Positions 26,304 to 35,996 are shown, numbered from the stretch's first letter. The stretch is DNA of 64,000 nt from Hyphomicrobiaceae bacterium (GCA_030655135.1 JAURWC010000020.1:218597-282596), one strand, 5' to 3'. A program made the numbers and translations. The notes: generated by a model from the sequence alone, not told the origin.

Positions 26304-26307
<4 letters not shown>
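25399..26307 (+). CDS. livG: Branched-chain amino-acid ABC transporter ATPase LivG
   Basis: 302-aa ATPase. Walker A GPNGAGKTT (about residue 45), Q-loop ARTFQNIRLFPAMTV, signature LPYGAQRRLEIARA and Walker B LLCLDEPAAGLNP, then the H-loop IEHDMSVVMEIS. There is an insertion of about 40 residues between Walker A and the Q-loop (LAGLTASGRRYDRHACGG), longer than in E. coli LivG. The signature uses YGAQ in place of SGGQ, a normal LivG variant. It overlaps livM by TGATG and livF by four bases. Confidence 0.94.
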
Positions 26308-27022
<715 letters not shown>

Positions 27023-27026
<4 letters not shown>

Positions 27027-27382
27027 ATAGCGAAGTGGGACTGTTTTTCGGATTGTATGAGACGCACGGGCTCAACGGCTTTTGGGTGTTCTTGCTCGTG
27101 ACGCTTGTGCTGGGCGGGGCAGCGGCGATCGCGGCGGGACGCGCGGTAGCAAACGGCTGGGGCGATGTGCGTTTCGTGTTGCTCTATGCCGCGCTGCTGG
27201 GCCTTGCCGTGCGGTTCATTCAGTACGCCCTGTTCCAGCAGCCGCTGCTGTCGCTGCCGGCCTATGCGATCGATACCGCCATTCTACTGGCGCTGGCATT
27301 TATGGGTTATCGGCTACAGCGAGCCAGGCAGATGGCGCGGCAGTATCCCTGGCTTCACGGCAAGAGCAAGCCTGCCAGCTGA
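27023..27382 (+). CDS. Small membrane protein of the liv operon (DUF6867-like)
   Basis: 119 aa with three hydrophobic segments (FWVFLLVTLVLGGAAAIAAG, FVLLYAALLGLAVRFIQYAL, AIDTAILLALAFMGYRL) and a basic tail RARQMARQYPWLHGKSKP. A protein of this pattern occurs between livF and the binding-protein gene in many Hyphomicrobiales; I recall it as DUF6867. Its function is unknown; the overlap with livF by four bases implies co-translation and suggests an accessory role in the transporter. Confidence 0.75.
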
Positions 27383-27502
27383 CGGAACAAAGGGCTAGGC
27401 AGCCAGGTCCGAACGCGACAGCGTTGGCGGGTGACTTTTGCCGAAATCCGGACCAACATGCGCCCGGATTGGCGCCAGGCAGAACCCGAGGATTGACCCA
27501 GA

Positions 27503-28621
27503 ATGCGTTTCATCAAATTGATTTCCGTCATCATTCTGGCGGGACTGGTTGCGTCGTGCGGGGGCGGGGAACAGAAGCTTAAGTTTGGGGTCGCCGGGCC
27601 GATGACGGGTTCGGATGCGGCCTTCGGCGGGCAGCTGAAGAACGGTGTCGAGCAGGCAGTGGCCGACATCAACGCGGCCGGCGGCATTCTGGGCCAGCAG
27701 ATCGAACTCATCTCGGGCGACGATGTGGCTGACCCGAAACAGGGTGTTTCCGTCGCCAATCAATTCATCGGCGAGGGCGTGTCGTTCGTCGTCGGCCACT
27801 TCAACTCCGGCGTGACCGAGCCGGCGTCGGATCGCTATTTCGAGAGCGGGTTGGTGATGATCACGCCCGGCTCGACCAATCCAAAAATCACCGAGCGCGG
27901 CTACTGGAACGTGTTCCGCACCTGCGGGCGTGACGACCAGCAGGGCAAGGTTGCCGGCGAGTACATCGCCAAGACCCTGGCCGGCAAGAAGGTGGCGGTC
28001 GTCCACGACAAGACGACGTACGGCAAGGGTCTGGCCGACGAGACGAAGAAGACGATCAACTCGCTGGGCATCAACGAGGTGTTGTACGAGGGCGTGAGCA
28101 AGGGCGAACGCGACTACTCGGCGCTGGTGTCGAAGATCAAGCAGTCCGGCGCAGAGATCGTGTACTGGGGCGGCGTGCATACGGAAGGCGGCGGGCTGCT
28201 GCGGCAGCTGCGCGACCAGGGCGTGACGGCGCAGTTCATCGGCGGCGACGGCATCGTCACGCAGGAGTTCGCATCGCTGGCCGGCGCGGGCGTCGAGGGG
28301 ACGCTGATGACGTTCGGGCCGGATCCGCAGAAGCGGCCTGAGGCGGCAGCTGTCGTGCAAAAGTTCCTGGCGAAGAACTACAAGCCGGAAGCGTATACGC
28401 TCTACAGTTATGCATCTGTTCAGGTGATTGCGCAGGCAGCCGAGGCCATCAAGTCACTTGACCCGCAAAAGGTGGCCGAAGAGATCCACTCGGGCAAGGT
28501 GTACAAGACGGTGATCGGCGACCTCTCCTTCGACAAGAAGGGCGACATCACCCGCCTCGACTACATCATGTACACCTGGAAGAAGCAGCAGGACGGCTCG
28601 TTCGGCTACGTCGAGAACTGA
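27503..28621 (+). CDS. livJ: Branched-chain amino-acid ABC transporter substrate-binding protein
   Basis: 372-aa type I periplasmic binding protein. The N-terminus MRFIKLISVIILAGLVASC ends in a lipobox-like VASC, so it may be a lipoprotein anchored in the membrane rather than a free periplasmic protein. The mature domain starts LKFGVAGPMTGSDAAFGGQ, with GDDVADPKQGVSVANQF and a typical Leu/Ile/Val-binding fold. The second binding-protein gene overlaps its stop (TGATG). Actual ligand, amino acid or amide, is not determined. Confidence 0.9.
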   Translation: MRFIKLISVIILAGLVASCGGGEQKLKFGVAGPMTGSDAAFGGQLKNGVEQAVADINAAGGILGQQIELISGDDVADPKQGVSVANQFIGEGVSFVVGHFNSGVTEPASDRYFESGLVMITPGSTNPKITERGYWNVFRTCGRDDQQGKVAGEYIAKTLAGKKVAVVHDKTTYGKGLADETKKTINSLGINEVLYEGVSKGERDYSALVSKIKQSGAEIVYWGGVHTEGGGLLRQLRDQGVTAQFIGGDGIVTQEFASLAGAGVEGTLMTFGPDPQKRPEAAAVVQKFLAKNYKPEAYTLYSYASVQVIAQAAEAIKSLDPQKVAEEIHSGKVYKTVIGDLSFDKKGDITRLDYIMYTWKKQQDGSFGYVEN

Positions 28622-29709
28622 TGCTGGGCGAGACTGGCTTGTGGCGTCGGACGAAACTGGGCGTGTTGGCGCTGGCGGCAGGCTGTGGCCTGGCCGCGGT
28701 GACGGCTGAGGCTCGCGCAGACGGCGAGATCGTGCTGGCGGCGCCGATGACCGGGGCCTACGCCAGCACCGGTGCGGCCATGCGCGAGGCTGCGGAAGGC
28801 CGTTTGGCGGGATCGCTGCCGTTGGTCATTGAGGATGATCGCTGCGAGGCGCAGGCTGCAGTCGAGGCGGCTCGCCGTATCGCGGCGGCGAAGCCCGCCG
28901 TCGTGATTGGGCATCCGTGTTCGAGCGCGGCGATTGCGGCAGCTCCCATCTATGCGGCTGCACAGATCCCGTTCATCGCAACCGGCGCGCGGCATGGCGA
29001 CCTGACCGACAAGCGGGCCGGTCCGCTCGTATTCAGGCTCGCCGGACGTGACGATCGCCAGGGCAAGGATGCGGCGGCGTTCCTGGCGCGAGCGAGCGGC
29101 GGGCGGCCGATCGCCATCCTGCACGACCGCACATTCGCGATGAGCACGATTGCGCAAGACGCGGCGACGGCGCTAACCGGCCCCGCGGGCCAGCCGCCCG
29201 AACACAAGGTGATGCAGTTTCCGTATGTGGCGAGCGAGCTGAACTACGATCCCCTAGTCGAGAAGGTCGTGGCGTTTTCGGGCGGGCCGAATGGGTTGGG
29301 CGCCATTCTGTTTGCGGGCTTTCCGTCGGAGGCCATCATCGTTCTCAAGTCGCTGCGGGCGCGTGGCGTCACAGCGCCCTTTCTGGGAGCCAATGCGGTG
29401 GCGACGAACGAGATCGGGGCCGCGCTGGCGACCAGGCTCGGCGATGTGTTCGTGCTGCTTTCGGCAGACGACGCTAAAACGGTCGTGTTACTAACGGCGA
29501 CGGCGTGCGCGATGTGGCAAACGGCTGGGACGGCTGCTGATCCGGGTGTGGCACTGGCCGGCATCGCCTTCGATGATCCCGCACTCGGGCGGATCACATT
29601 CGACGCGAAGGGCGATGCGGATGTTCCCTCGTATTTGGTCAGCGCCTGGAGGGATGGCGCGTGGAAGCCGGCGGCAGCGCCAGAGGCGGAGAAAATCCCG
29701 CTGCCCTGA
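28621..29709 (+). CDS. Second ABC transporter substrate-binding protein (Leu/Ile/Val type)
   Basis: 362-aa exported type I binding protein: signal peptide LGVLALAAGCGLAAVTAEARA, mature start DGEIVLAAPMTGAYASTG, then VIEDDRCEAQAAVEAARRIAAAK and VIGHPCSSAAIAAAPIYAAA. It is only distantly related to the preceding LivJ-like protein, not a recent duplicate. The TGATG overlap with that gene shows both are made from one transcript. It may widen the ligand range of the same LivHMGF importer. Four or more cysteines in the mature part are unusual for this family. Confidence 0.82.
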   Translation: MLGETGLWRRTKLGVLALAAGCGLAAVTAEARADGEIVLAAPMTGAYASTGAAMREAAEGRLAGSLPLVIEDDRCEAQAAVEAARRIAAAKPAVVIGHPCSSAAIAAAPIYAAAQIPFIATGARHGDLTDKRAGPLVFRLAGRDDRQGKDAAAFLARASGGRPIAILHDRTFAMSTIAQDAATALTGPAGQPPEHKVMQFPYVASELNYDPLVEKVVAFSGGPNGLGAILFAGFPSEAIIVLKSLRARGVTAPFLGANAVATNEIGAALATRLGDVFVLLSADDAKTVVLLTATACAMWQTAGTAADPGVALAGIAFDDPALGRITFDAKGDADVPSYLVSAWRDGAWKPAAAPEAEKIPLP

Positions 29710-29738
29710 CGCTGAATTCCGGTTGAGCCTTAGCTCAC

Positions 29739-29936
29739 TTAGCGGCCCTGGGACTGAGCCAGGCAATCGCGGAAGAGAGCGCGCTCCATCAAGCTCAGTG
29801 CGTCCGGCACCTGATCGCCCATGTTGCGATACGTACGGATGCGTTCCTGAACCAGAGCGTAGCCTTCACGCGGATCGTCGATCTGATCAAGCTGGCCGCT
29901 CAGCTGAGCAATTTCGCTCTGCATTTGTTCGGACAT
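29739..29936 (-). CDS. Small conserved-looking cytosolic protein, unknown
   Basis: 65 aa, MSEQMQSEIAQLSGQLDQI then DPREGYALVQERIRTYRNMGDQVPDALSLMERALFRDCLAQSQGR. Helical throughout and without signal or membrane segments. ATG 29936 has GAGGG at a good distance. The gene is convergent with the transporter operon. I do not recognise the family; it may be a small regulatory or coiled-coil protein. Confidence 0.6.
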   Translation of the reverse strand: MSEQMQSEIAQLSGQLDQIDDPREGYALVQERIRTYRNMGDQVPDALSLMERALFRDCLAQSQGR

Positions 29937-30414
29937 TACGTGACCCTCAATTCGTTTCCAAATGGACTGCCTTCGTTGGCAGTTGCTTCTAGTCTTCTGC
30001 GGGTTCGAAGATTGTCTCCTGCGAAACACCGCGCGATTAAAGTAAGTGTGCTACCAAACCATGGAATTACAAGGCATCGAAAGTGGGTTGGTTGACGCTG
30101 TTGTCCAAATCCCACAGTCACTTATTGGCTGTTCTTTGTGCAGCCTTGAAACAGGGCGGCATTAGCACCCCGAATGTGGCCCGATCTTGGCAACTCTAAC
30201 TGCCTCTAGTTGGTGCGTTGCGATTGCGCCACGGTTGCAACGCACCGCTGTTACTCGCCGGTCCACGCTTCATAATTCCGCTTTGTGGGCCGATTGGCAC
30301 CGCACTGCGAAAACTTCGCGACGCATCTGCGATGGTTTAATGGCAGCATCGGAAGTGCCATTAAGCGTGGACTTTCGAAGCTAAACGGAGCCTGAACGGC
30401 ATGCGTCTTTTCCA
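29937..30414. other. Intergenic region without supported gene
   Basis: 478 bp upstream of the P1 peptidase and the small 65-aa gene. It is less G+C rich than the flanking genes. It contains a perfect 10-bp inverted repeat GGTGCGTTGC / GCAACGCACC (30212-30221 and 30237-30246) with a 15-base loop, possibly a terminator or RNA element. The short open frames lack ribosome sites. Confidence 0.5.
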
Positions 30415-31422
30415 ATGACACATTGTCGCAACCTGATTACCGATGTGCCCGGCATTGCCGTCGGCAATGCTCAAGACGCGCTGGTTTACTCAGGCGTCTC
30501 GGTGGTTTTGCCGAATCGGGCGGCAGTGGCAGCTGTCGATGTACGCGGCGGCGGACCCGGAACGCGCGAGACGGACGCGATCGGGCTCAGCGGCACTGTC
30601 GAGGAGATCCACGCGATCGTGTTGTCGGGCGGTTCGGCATTTGGGCTGGCGGCCGCGAGCGGCGTGCAAAGCTATCTTGCCGCGCAGGGTATTGGCTTTG
30701 CGGTTGGGGAGGCGCGGATTCCCATCGTGCCGCAGGCAATCCTGTTCGATCTGCTCAATGGCGGTGACAAGACAGCGGCCGGTGCTGCGATCTACGAACG
30801 CCTCGCTGCGGAGGCGTGCTTACGCGCCGGACCAAACTTCGAGCTGGGATCGATCGGCGCGGGATTTGGCGCCACCACGGCGACCCTGCGCGGCGGGCTC
30901 GGCAGTGCATCACAGGTGTTGGATGACGGCCTGGTTGTTGGCGCCCTGGTGGCCGTCAATGCGGCGGGGTCCGTCACAATGGGGTCGTCACGGCATTTCT
31001 GGGCGTCACCCTTCGAACAGAATGCAGAGTTTGGCGGTTCCGGGCTTCCTGTCGGACCGATGGACGAGACCACGAGCATCCGCCTGAAGCGCCTCGCGGG
31101 CGCGAGCACGACGATCGCCGTCATCGCCACCAACGGCCGGTTGACGAAACCGCAGGCGCATCGCCTGGCAGTGATGGCGCAGACCGGAATGGCGCGCGCG
31201 ATTTACCCTGTGCACACGCCCCTCGACGGCGACGTTGTGTTTGCGCTAGCAACGGGGGACGCGCCGCTCGCCGACTCGGTGATCGCGCTGGCAGAGCTTG
31301 GGGCTCACGCGGCCAACGTCCTGGCGCGAGCGATTGCACGGGGCGTCTATGCGGCGGCACCTTGTCCGCAAGGTTGGACAGGCCCGCCCGGCTACGCAAC
31401 CAAGTTTGGAGGGCGTTCCTGA
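30415..31422 (+). CDS. P1 family peptidase (DmpA/NylC-like N-terminal nucleophile hydrolase)
   Basis: 335-aa member of peptidase family S58/P1, which includes L-aminopeptidase DmpA and the nylon oligomer hydrolase NylC. These self-cleave to expose a Ser or Thr nucleophile. Characteristic segments are NLITDVPGIAVGNAQ at the N-terminus, DVRGGGPGTRETD, VLSGGSAFGLAAASGV, GSIGAGFGATTATLRGG and AVNAAGSVT. The physiological substrate is unknown. The stop overlaps the next small gene (TGATG). Confidence 0.88.
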   Translation: MTHCRNLITDVPGIAVGNAQDALVYSGVSVVLPNRAAVAAVDVRGGGPGTRETDAIGLSGTVEEIHAIVLSGGSAFGLAAASGVQSYLAAQGIGFAVGEARIPIVPQAILFDLLNGGDKTAAGAAIYERLAAEACLRAGPNFELGSIGAGFGATTATLRGGLGSASQVLDDGLVVGALVAVNAAGSVTMGSSRHFWASPFEQNAEFGGSGLPVGPMDETTSIRLKRLAGASTTIAVIATNGRLTKPQAHRLAVMAQTGMARAIYPVHTPLDGDVVFALATGDAPLADSVIALAELGAHAANVLARAIARGVYAAAPCPQGWTGPPGYATKFGGRS

Positions 31423-31610
31423 TGACGCGACGGCCGCTTCGGACAGTCATCCTTCCCCTTCTGGCGATTGCTGTTCTTGGCGGACTGGGGGCGCTGTTCT
31501 TCCTCGAACGCCGCTGCGCCCAAGAGGGCGGCCAATTCTGGTGGAGCAGGGTCGCCTGCGAGGCCGGTGCGCGGCCCGTGATCCTGCAGGGCGATATTCA
31601 CCGCGTTTGA
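31422..31610 (+). CDS. Small single-pass membrane protein, unknown
   Basis: 62 aa: MTRRPLRTVILPLLAIAVL then GGLGALFFLERRCAQEGG, with two Cys in the remainder (RRCAQEGGQFWW and VACEAGARPV). One N-terminal membrane segment with a short periplasmic tail. Its start overlaps the P1 peptidase stop, so it is translationally coupled to it. Function not recognised; the two tail cysteines could form a disulfide. Confidence 0.6.
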   Translation: MTRRPLRTVILPLLAIAVLGGLGALFFLERRCAQEGGQFWWSRVACEAGARPVILQGDIHRV

Positions 31611-31715
31611 GGGCGGCCAAGCGGGCGCATTGATGCGGCGGGGCCCGTCTGCTAGGCCTCCGGCTCATTGCTATTTTAGCAATGTCTCAACCCAACGCCC
31701 GCCACGAGGCCCGCA

Positions 31716-33023
31716 ATGATCCCGCGCTACAGCCGCCCCGAAATGACGAAGATCTGGGAGCCGGAAACCCGCTTCCGCATCTGGTTCGAAATCGAGGCGC
31801 ATGCTGCGGCGGCGATGGCTGAGATCGGCATGATCCCCAAGGACGCCGCCAAGGTCATCTGGAACAAAGGCTCCAAGGCCGTGTTCGACGTCGCCAAGAT
31901 CGACGCCATCGAGGCCGTGACCAAGCACGACGTTATCGCGTTCCTGACGCATCTGGCCGAACACGTCGGGCCTGAGGCGCGCTTCGTGCACCAGGGCATG
32001 ACCTCGTCGGACATTCTGGACACGTGCCTCAACGTGCAGCTGGTGCGCGCAGCCGACATTCTCATTGCCGATGTCGACCGGTTGCTGGCGGCGCTCAAGG
32101 TGCGCGCGCTCGAACACAAAACAACGCCGACGATCGGGCGCAGCCACGGCATTCACGCCGAACCGACGACGTTCGGCATCAAGTTGGCCTTTGCCTACGC
32201 CGAGTTCCAGCGCTCGCGCGAGCGGCTGGTCGCGGCCCGGCGCGAAGTGGCGACGTGCGCAATTTCGGGTGCCGTCGGCACGTTCGCGAACATCGATCCG
32301 CGCGTCGAGGTGTACGTTGCCGAGAAGCTCGGTCTCGTACCAGAGCCTGTGTCGACGCAGGTCATCCCGCGTGACCGGCACGCGATGTTCTTTGCAACGC
32401 TTGGCGTGGTCGCCTCGTCGGTCGAGCGGCTGGCGATCGAGATTCGCCACTTGCAGCGCACCGAAGTCTTGGAAGCGGAAGAGTTCTTCTCGGCCGGCCA
32501 GAAGGGGTCTTCGGCAATGCCACACAAGCGCAACCCGGTGCTGACGGAGAACCTGACGGGCCTTGCGCGCATGGTTCGCGCCTACGCGCTTCCGGCCATG
32601 GAGAATGTGGCGCTTTGGCATGAGCGGGATATCTCGCACTCGTCGGTGGAACGCATGATCGGCCCCGACGCAACCGTGACATTGGACTTTGCGCTGGTGC
32701 GGTTGGCGGGCGTCATCGAGAAGCTGGTGATCTATCCCGAGAACATGAAGAAGAACCTCGACAAGCTCGGCGGCCTGCACAATTCGCAGCGCGTGCTGCT
32801 GGCGCTGACGCAGGCTGGCGCCTCGCGCGAGGACGCGTACGCGCTGGTTCAGCGCAACGCGATGAAGACCTGGGAGACCGGCGCGGACTTTCTCGCCTCG
32901 CTGAAAGCCGACACGGACGTCACGTCCAAGGTGCCCGCAGCGGCACTAGAAGCGATGTTCGACCTCGGCTACCACCTCAAGCACGCCGACAAGATCTTCG
33001 AGCGGGTATTCGGCGCAGCGTGA
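31716..33023 (+). CDS. purB: Adenylosuccinate lyase
   Basis: 435-aa fumarase-superfamily enzyme that cleaves SAICAR to AICAR and adenylosuccinate to AMP in purine synthesis. It starts MIPRYSRPEMTKIWEPETRF. Signature segments are HDVIAFLTHLAE, HQGMTSSDILDTCLNVQL, GRSHGIHAEPTTFG and the loop GSSAMPHKRNPVLTEN with the catalytic Ser. It is the first gene of the conserved purine cluster; purC lies 4 kb downstream past an inserted cassette. Confidence 0.97.
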   Translation: MIPRYSRPEMTKIWEPETRFRIWFEIEAHAAAAMAEIGMIPKDAAKVIWNKGSKAVFDVAKIDAIEAVTKHDVIAFLTHLAEHVGPEARFVHQGMTSSDILDTCLNVQLVRAADILIADVDRLLAALKVRALEHKTTPTIGRSHGIHAEPTTFGIKLAFAYAEFQRSRERLVAARREVATCAISGAVGTFANIDPRVEVYVAEKLGLVPEPVSTQVIPRDRHAMFFATLGVVASSVERLAIEIRHLQRTEVLEAEEFFSAGQKGSSAMPHKRNPVLTENLTGLARMVRAYALPAMENVALWHERDISHSSVERMIGPDATVTLDFALVRLAGVIEKLVIYPENMKKNLDKLGGLHNSQRVLLALTQAGASREDAYALVQRNAMKTWETGADFLASLKADTDVTSKVPAAALEAMFDLGYHLKHADKIFERVFGAA

Positions 33024-33073
33024 GGCGTCCACGGCCTATTGGGAACCGGACGATTTTCGGTTAGCCTTACGGC

Positions 33074-33664
33074 ATGACAGGTTTCTCTGAAGAGCCCCGC
33101 GCCACCTATTCAGCGCACATGGACAAGGCCGCGTTCTTCGCGTGGCTGCGTGCGCGCGAGGGTGGCCGCTACGAATTGAAGAACGGGGAAATCATCGTGC
33201 ATCCCGGCGTTTCGCGAAATCACCACCGGGTCACGGGCGGCTTTGCTCATGCTTTACGGACACGCCTTCAGTTCGAGAAGTGGGATATTGCGATCGGCGA
33301 GTTCGCCGTCGAGATCCGGGACGATATCCGCTATCCCGACGTCTTGGTTGAACGGCGCGCCGAGGATGGCGGAGCATATTCGACGGCCGATCCGGTCCTG
33401 TTGGTGGAAGTTGTTTCCCCTTCATCGGCGGGGCGCGATTTGTCAGTGAAGGCGACAGAATATCTCGGCCTTCCGTCGCTGGAAGCCTACATCGTTGCCA
33501 GCCAGGACGAGCCGATTGTTTGGATCTGGCAGCGGGACGCTGTCACGCGCGCGTTTGCGGCAGAGCCTGTCGAGATCGCGGGCCGCGATCGCACCATCAC
33601 GCTCGATGCGCTCGGCATCGTGCTGCCGCTGGCGGAGATCTATCGCGGGCTGGGCGCCGCGTGA
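33074..33664 (+). CDS. Uma2-family (DUF820) nuclease-fold protein
   Basis: 196 aa with the PD-(D/E)XK-like Uma2 fold. GGRYELKNGEIIVHPG carries the first conserved Glu, IRYPDVLVERR the Asp, and LLVEVVSPSSAGRDLSVKATEYL the Glu/Lys region. Uma2 proteins are abundant putative endonucleases of unclear function. Start at 33074 or at 33119 (MDKAAFFAWL). Its stop overlaps the GTG start of the SecY-like gene. A paralogue lies at 34851-35414 with an almost identical EAYIVASQDEPIVW stretch. Confidence 0.82.
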   Translation: MTGFSEEPRATYSAHMDKAAFFAWLRAREGGRYELKNGEIIVHPGVSRNHHRVTGGFAHALRTRLQFEKWDIAIGEFAVEIRDDIRYPDVLVERRAEDGGAYSTADPVLLVEVVSPSSAGRDLSVKATEYLGLPSLEAYIVASQDEPIVWIWQRDAVTRAFAAEPVEIAGRDRTITLDALGIVLPLAEIYRGLGAA

Positions 33665-34794
33665 CGGACCGCCACGACCGGGCCGAGTTCAGCCGGCGGC
33701 TTGCCGTGACCCTTGTGGCGATCGCGGCATATCTGCTTGCGACGCGAATTCCACTCTCTGGCATCAACCCGGCAGCGCTGAGCCAACTCGCAAATCTGGA
33801 CTATGCTGGCAGCGTCATCAGCCGGATGTCGATTGGAGCGCTCGGCATGATGCCGGCTTTTTCAGCCATCTGCATCGGCGAACTCGTCCGCTTGGTTGGC
33901 CCGCGCAAATGGAGGGGGCCCGGAAGCGCGGCGCCAGACTGGCTGATCTGGTTGGCGCTGGCTTTTGCGGCGATGCAGGCCGGTGGCGTGGCAACCGCGC
34001 TCGAAGCGGCCGGGAGCCCGGCTCTGCCGATCGTGCCGGAGCCCGGGTTGGCCTTTCGCGTGGCATGCGTCGGCAGCATGGTCGGCGCAACGGCGCTGTT
34101 CTGGTGGCTCGCCAGCTTGATCTCGCGGCACGGTCTCGGCAGCGGTTTCTGGGTGTTGTTCGTTACGCTGTTCGTGATGGAAATTCCCAAGGATCTGGCT
34201 GTCCTGGCCGACCTTTTGCGTAGCGGCGCTGTCGCGGCCCCAGCAGTCGCAATCGTGGTCGGGTACGCCGTCCTGACGGTTGGCTTTGCCGTGTTCTTCT
34301 ACAGCACGAACGACAATCCTGAGCGCGGGGCGGCCCTTCTCTGGCCAAACCTCCTGGTGCCCGTCATCGTCAACATTCTCCTCATGCCCATCGGGCTTTA
34401 CCTGGCGCTGCAGGACGCAACGTTCCCGGATTGGATTCCCGATATTATTATCCAGAACCGATCGGCGTGGCTCGCAAGCCAGGTGGCGCTTATCCAACTG
34501 ACAATCCACGTCGCGCTCATCGGGTTCGTGGTCTATCTGCGCCATCGCCGGAGCGCGCATCCCCTTGCCGCTCGACAAAACGGCGTTCTGGCCGCCGGCC
34601 TCATCGCCATCGCCGTCTTTGGGCGTTTAATCGTTCCGGGCGCCGCCTCGGTGCTGACGAATGGCCCTATTCTCATCATCATCACCGTCGTCGTACTCGA
34701 GATGCTTGGCGACTGGCGTGCGCGCTTCAGGCACACCGGAGCTCCAACCGCTTTAACGGTGCATACCGACGGTTCGCCCATTGCCTCGCGTTGA
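33661..34794 (+). CDS. SecY-like membrane protein (divergent translocase paralogue)
   Basis: 377 aa, about ten hydrophobic segments. The N-terminus reads EFSRRLAVTLVAIAAYLLATRIPLSGINPAAL and then ISRMSIGALGMMPAFSAICIGELV. These align by eye with SecY transmembrane 1/2 (RILFTLGALxxYRLGTxIPxPGI and SIFALGIMPYISASIIxQL). A later part, LVPVIVNILLMPIGLYLAL, is also SecY-like. It is shorter than housekeeping SecY (about 430-450 aa). I do not see the usual cytoplasmic ribosome-binding loops, so it is probably not the main translocase. GTG start at 33661 overlaps the Uma2 stop. Function unknown. Confidence 0.68.
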   Translation: MTDRHDRAEFSRRLAVTLVAIAAYLLATRIPLSGINPAALSQLANLDYAGSVISRMSIGALGMMPAFSAICIGELVRLVGPRKWRGPGSAAPDWLIWLALAFAAMQAGGVATALEAAGSPALPIVPEPGLAFRVACVGSMVGATALFWWLASLISRHGLGSGFWVLFVTLFVMEIPKDLAVLADLLRSGAVAAPAVAIVVGYAVLTVGFAVFFYSTNDNPERGAALLWPNLLVPVIVNILLMPIGLYLALQDATFPDWIPDIIIQNRSAWLASQVALIQLTIHVALIGFVVYLRHRRSAHPLAARQNGVLAAGLIAIAVFGRLIVPGAASVLTNGPILIIITVVVLEMLGDWRARFRHTGAPTALTVHTDGSPIASR

Positions 34795-34850
34795 ACGCTG
34801 ATCGGGGCGCTGTTAGCCTCGACGCATGCCGGGACATGGGGGATTCGGAC

Positions 34851-35414
34851 ATGAACGCACCACTCATCAATCTGAAAGCAGACAGGCTTGCCACGCTGAG
34901 CTGGCAGCACGCCGCACCCCGGCCAATAAAGGTTGAACGAGCACCGATCGCCCCGCGGTCAACGGAAACGCGAAGCCACGCACGCATTGCCGCGGGATTT
35001 TGCGCTGCCCTTCGCGCCGTGCTCGCGCCCGCTCATTGGGACGTTCTGGGCGGCACACTGGCGGTCGAGACCGGCGGAGAGGTTCGCTACCCGGATGCCG
35101 TCGTCGACAGTGCGGCGAGTGGGGCGATGTCGACCGCCACCCCCCTGCTGATCGTCGAAGTGCTATCGCCGTTTTCGACTGGACTGGATTTCACAGTCAA
35201 GCTGGCTGAGTATCTTAGCCTCGATGCGCTGGAGACCTATATCGTTGCCAGCCAGGATGAGCCGATCGTGTGGGTCTGGCAGCGCAGCGAGGCAAATCGC
35301 GAGTTTGTCTCACAGCCAGTCGAAGTTTACGGCCGGCAGAGTGTCATCGAACTGGAGGCTTTGGGTGTCTTGCTGCCATTGAGCGAAATCTACCGTGGGG
35401 CCAGCACGGCCTGA
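34851..35414 (+). CDS. Second Uma2-family protein, N-terminus diverged
   Basis: 187 aa. The C-terminal half closely resembles the Uma2 protein at 33074-33664: VRYPDAVVDSAA, LLIVEVLSPFSTGLDFTVKLAEYL and ETYIVASQDEPIVWVWQRSE. The N-terminal part differs (KADRLATLSWQHAAPRPIKV) and lacks the usual RYELxxGE motif with the first active-site Glu, so it may be inactive or a specialised partner. Start at 34851, or 34836 (MGDSD). The stop overlaps the next gene (TGATG). Confidence 0.75.
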   Translation: MNAPLINLKADRLATLSWQHAAPRPIKVERAPIAPRSTETRSHARIAAGFCAALRAVLAPAHWDVLGGTLAVETGGEVRYPDAVVDSAASGAMSTATPLLIVEVLSPFSTGLDFTVKLAEYLSLDALETYIVASQDEPIVWVWQRSEANREFVSQPVEVYGRQSVIELEALGVLLPLSEIYRGASTA

Positions 35415-35995
35415 TGCGAACGTCGGAAGTTGAAATCCTGATCGTGCCCGGCTGGTCCGGTTCGGGGCCGGACCACTGGCAGTCGCGGTGGGAGCGCAGT
35501 CTCAAGACGGCAAGGCGCATCGATCAGCAACACTGGCGCGAGCCGGATCGCGAGCAGTGGACGGGACGCATCGTGGCGGCTGTTGCCGAGGCGGCGTTGC
35601 CACCGGTGCTCGTGGCACACAGCCTGGGCGTCGCGGCCGTCGTACACGCGGCCGCCAAGCTTCCGCACGGCTTGGTTGCGGGCGCGATGCTGGTGGCGCC
35701 CGCGGACGTCGACAACGCCAAAGGCTGGCCATTGACCGATGGCGAAACGTTGCCTGCGGAGGAAACGGGATTTGCGCCCTTGCCCCTCAGCCCGCTGCCG
35801 TTCCCCGCGCTGGTGATTGCCTCGTCGGATGATCCCTATTGCTCGCTGCCGCGCGCCCAAACCATGGCCGAGGCGTGGGGCGCCGAGTTCGTGGATGCGG
35901 GCGAACAGGGGCACATCAATACCGCTTCGGGCCACGGACCATGGCCGGACGGCCTGCTGCGCTTCGGCGGCTTCCTGCGCGGGCTTTCCGTTTAG
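35414..35995 (+). CDS. RBBP9/YdeN-type alpha/beta hydrolase
   Basis: 193-aa serine hydrolase. The N-terminal motif VEILIVPGWSGSGPDHWQ, nucleophile elbow VAHSLGVAAV (Ser about residue 68), FPALVIASSDDPYC (Asp region) and EQGHINTASGHGPWPDG (His) match the RBBP9/YdeN family, whose substrates are poorly known. It ends a four-gene run of overlapping genes after purB. Immediately after the stop begins a tandem repeat array. Confidence 0.87.
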   Translation: MRTSEVEILIVPGWSGSGPDHWQSRWERSLKTARRIDQQHWREPDREQWTGRIVAAVAEAALPPVLVAHSLGVAAVVHAAAKLPHGLVAGAMLVAPADVDNAKGWPLTDGETLPAEETGFAPLPLSPLPFPALVIASSDDPYCSLPRAQTMAEAWGAEFVDAGEQGHINTASGHGPWPDGLLRFGGFLRGLSV

Positions 35996-35996
35996 T

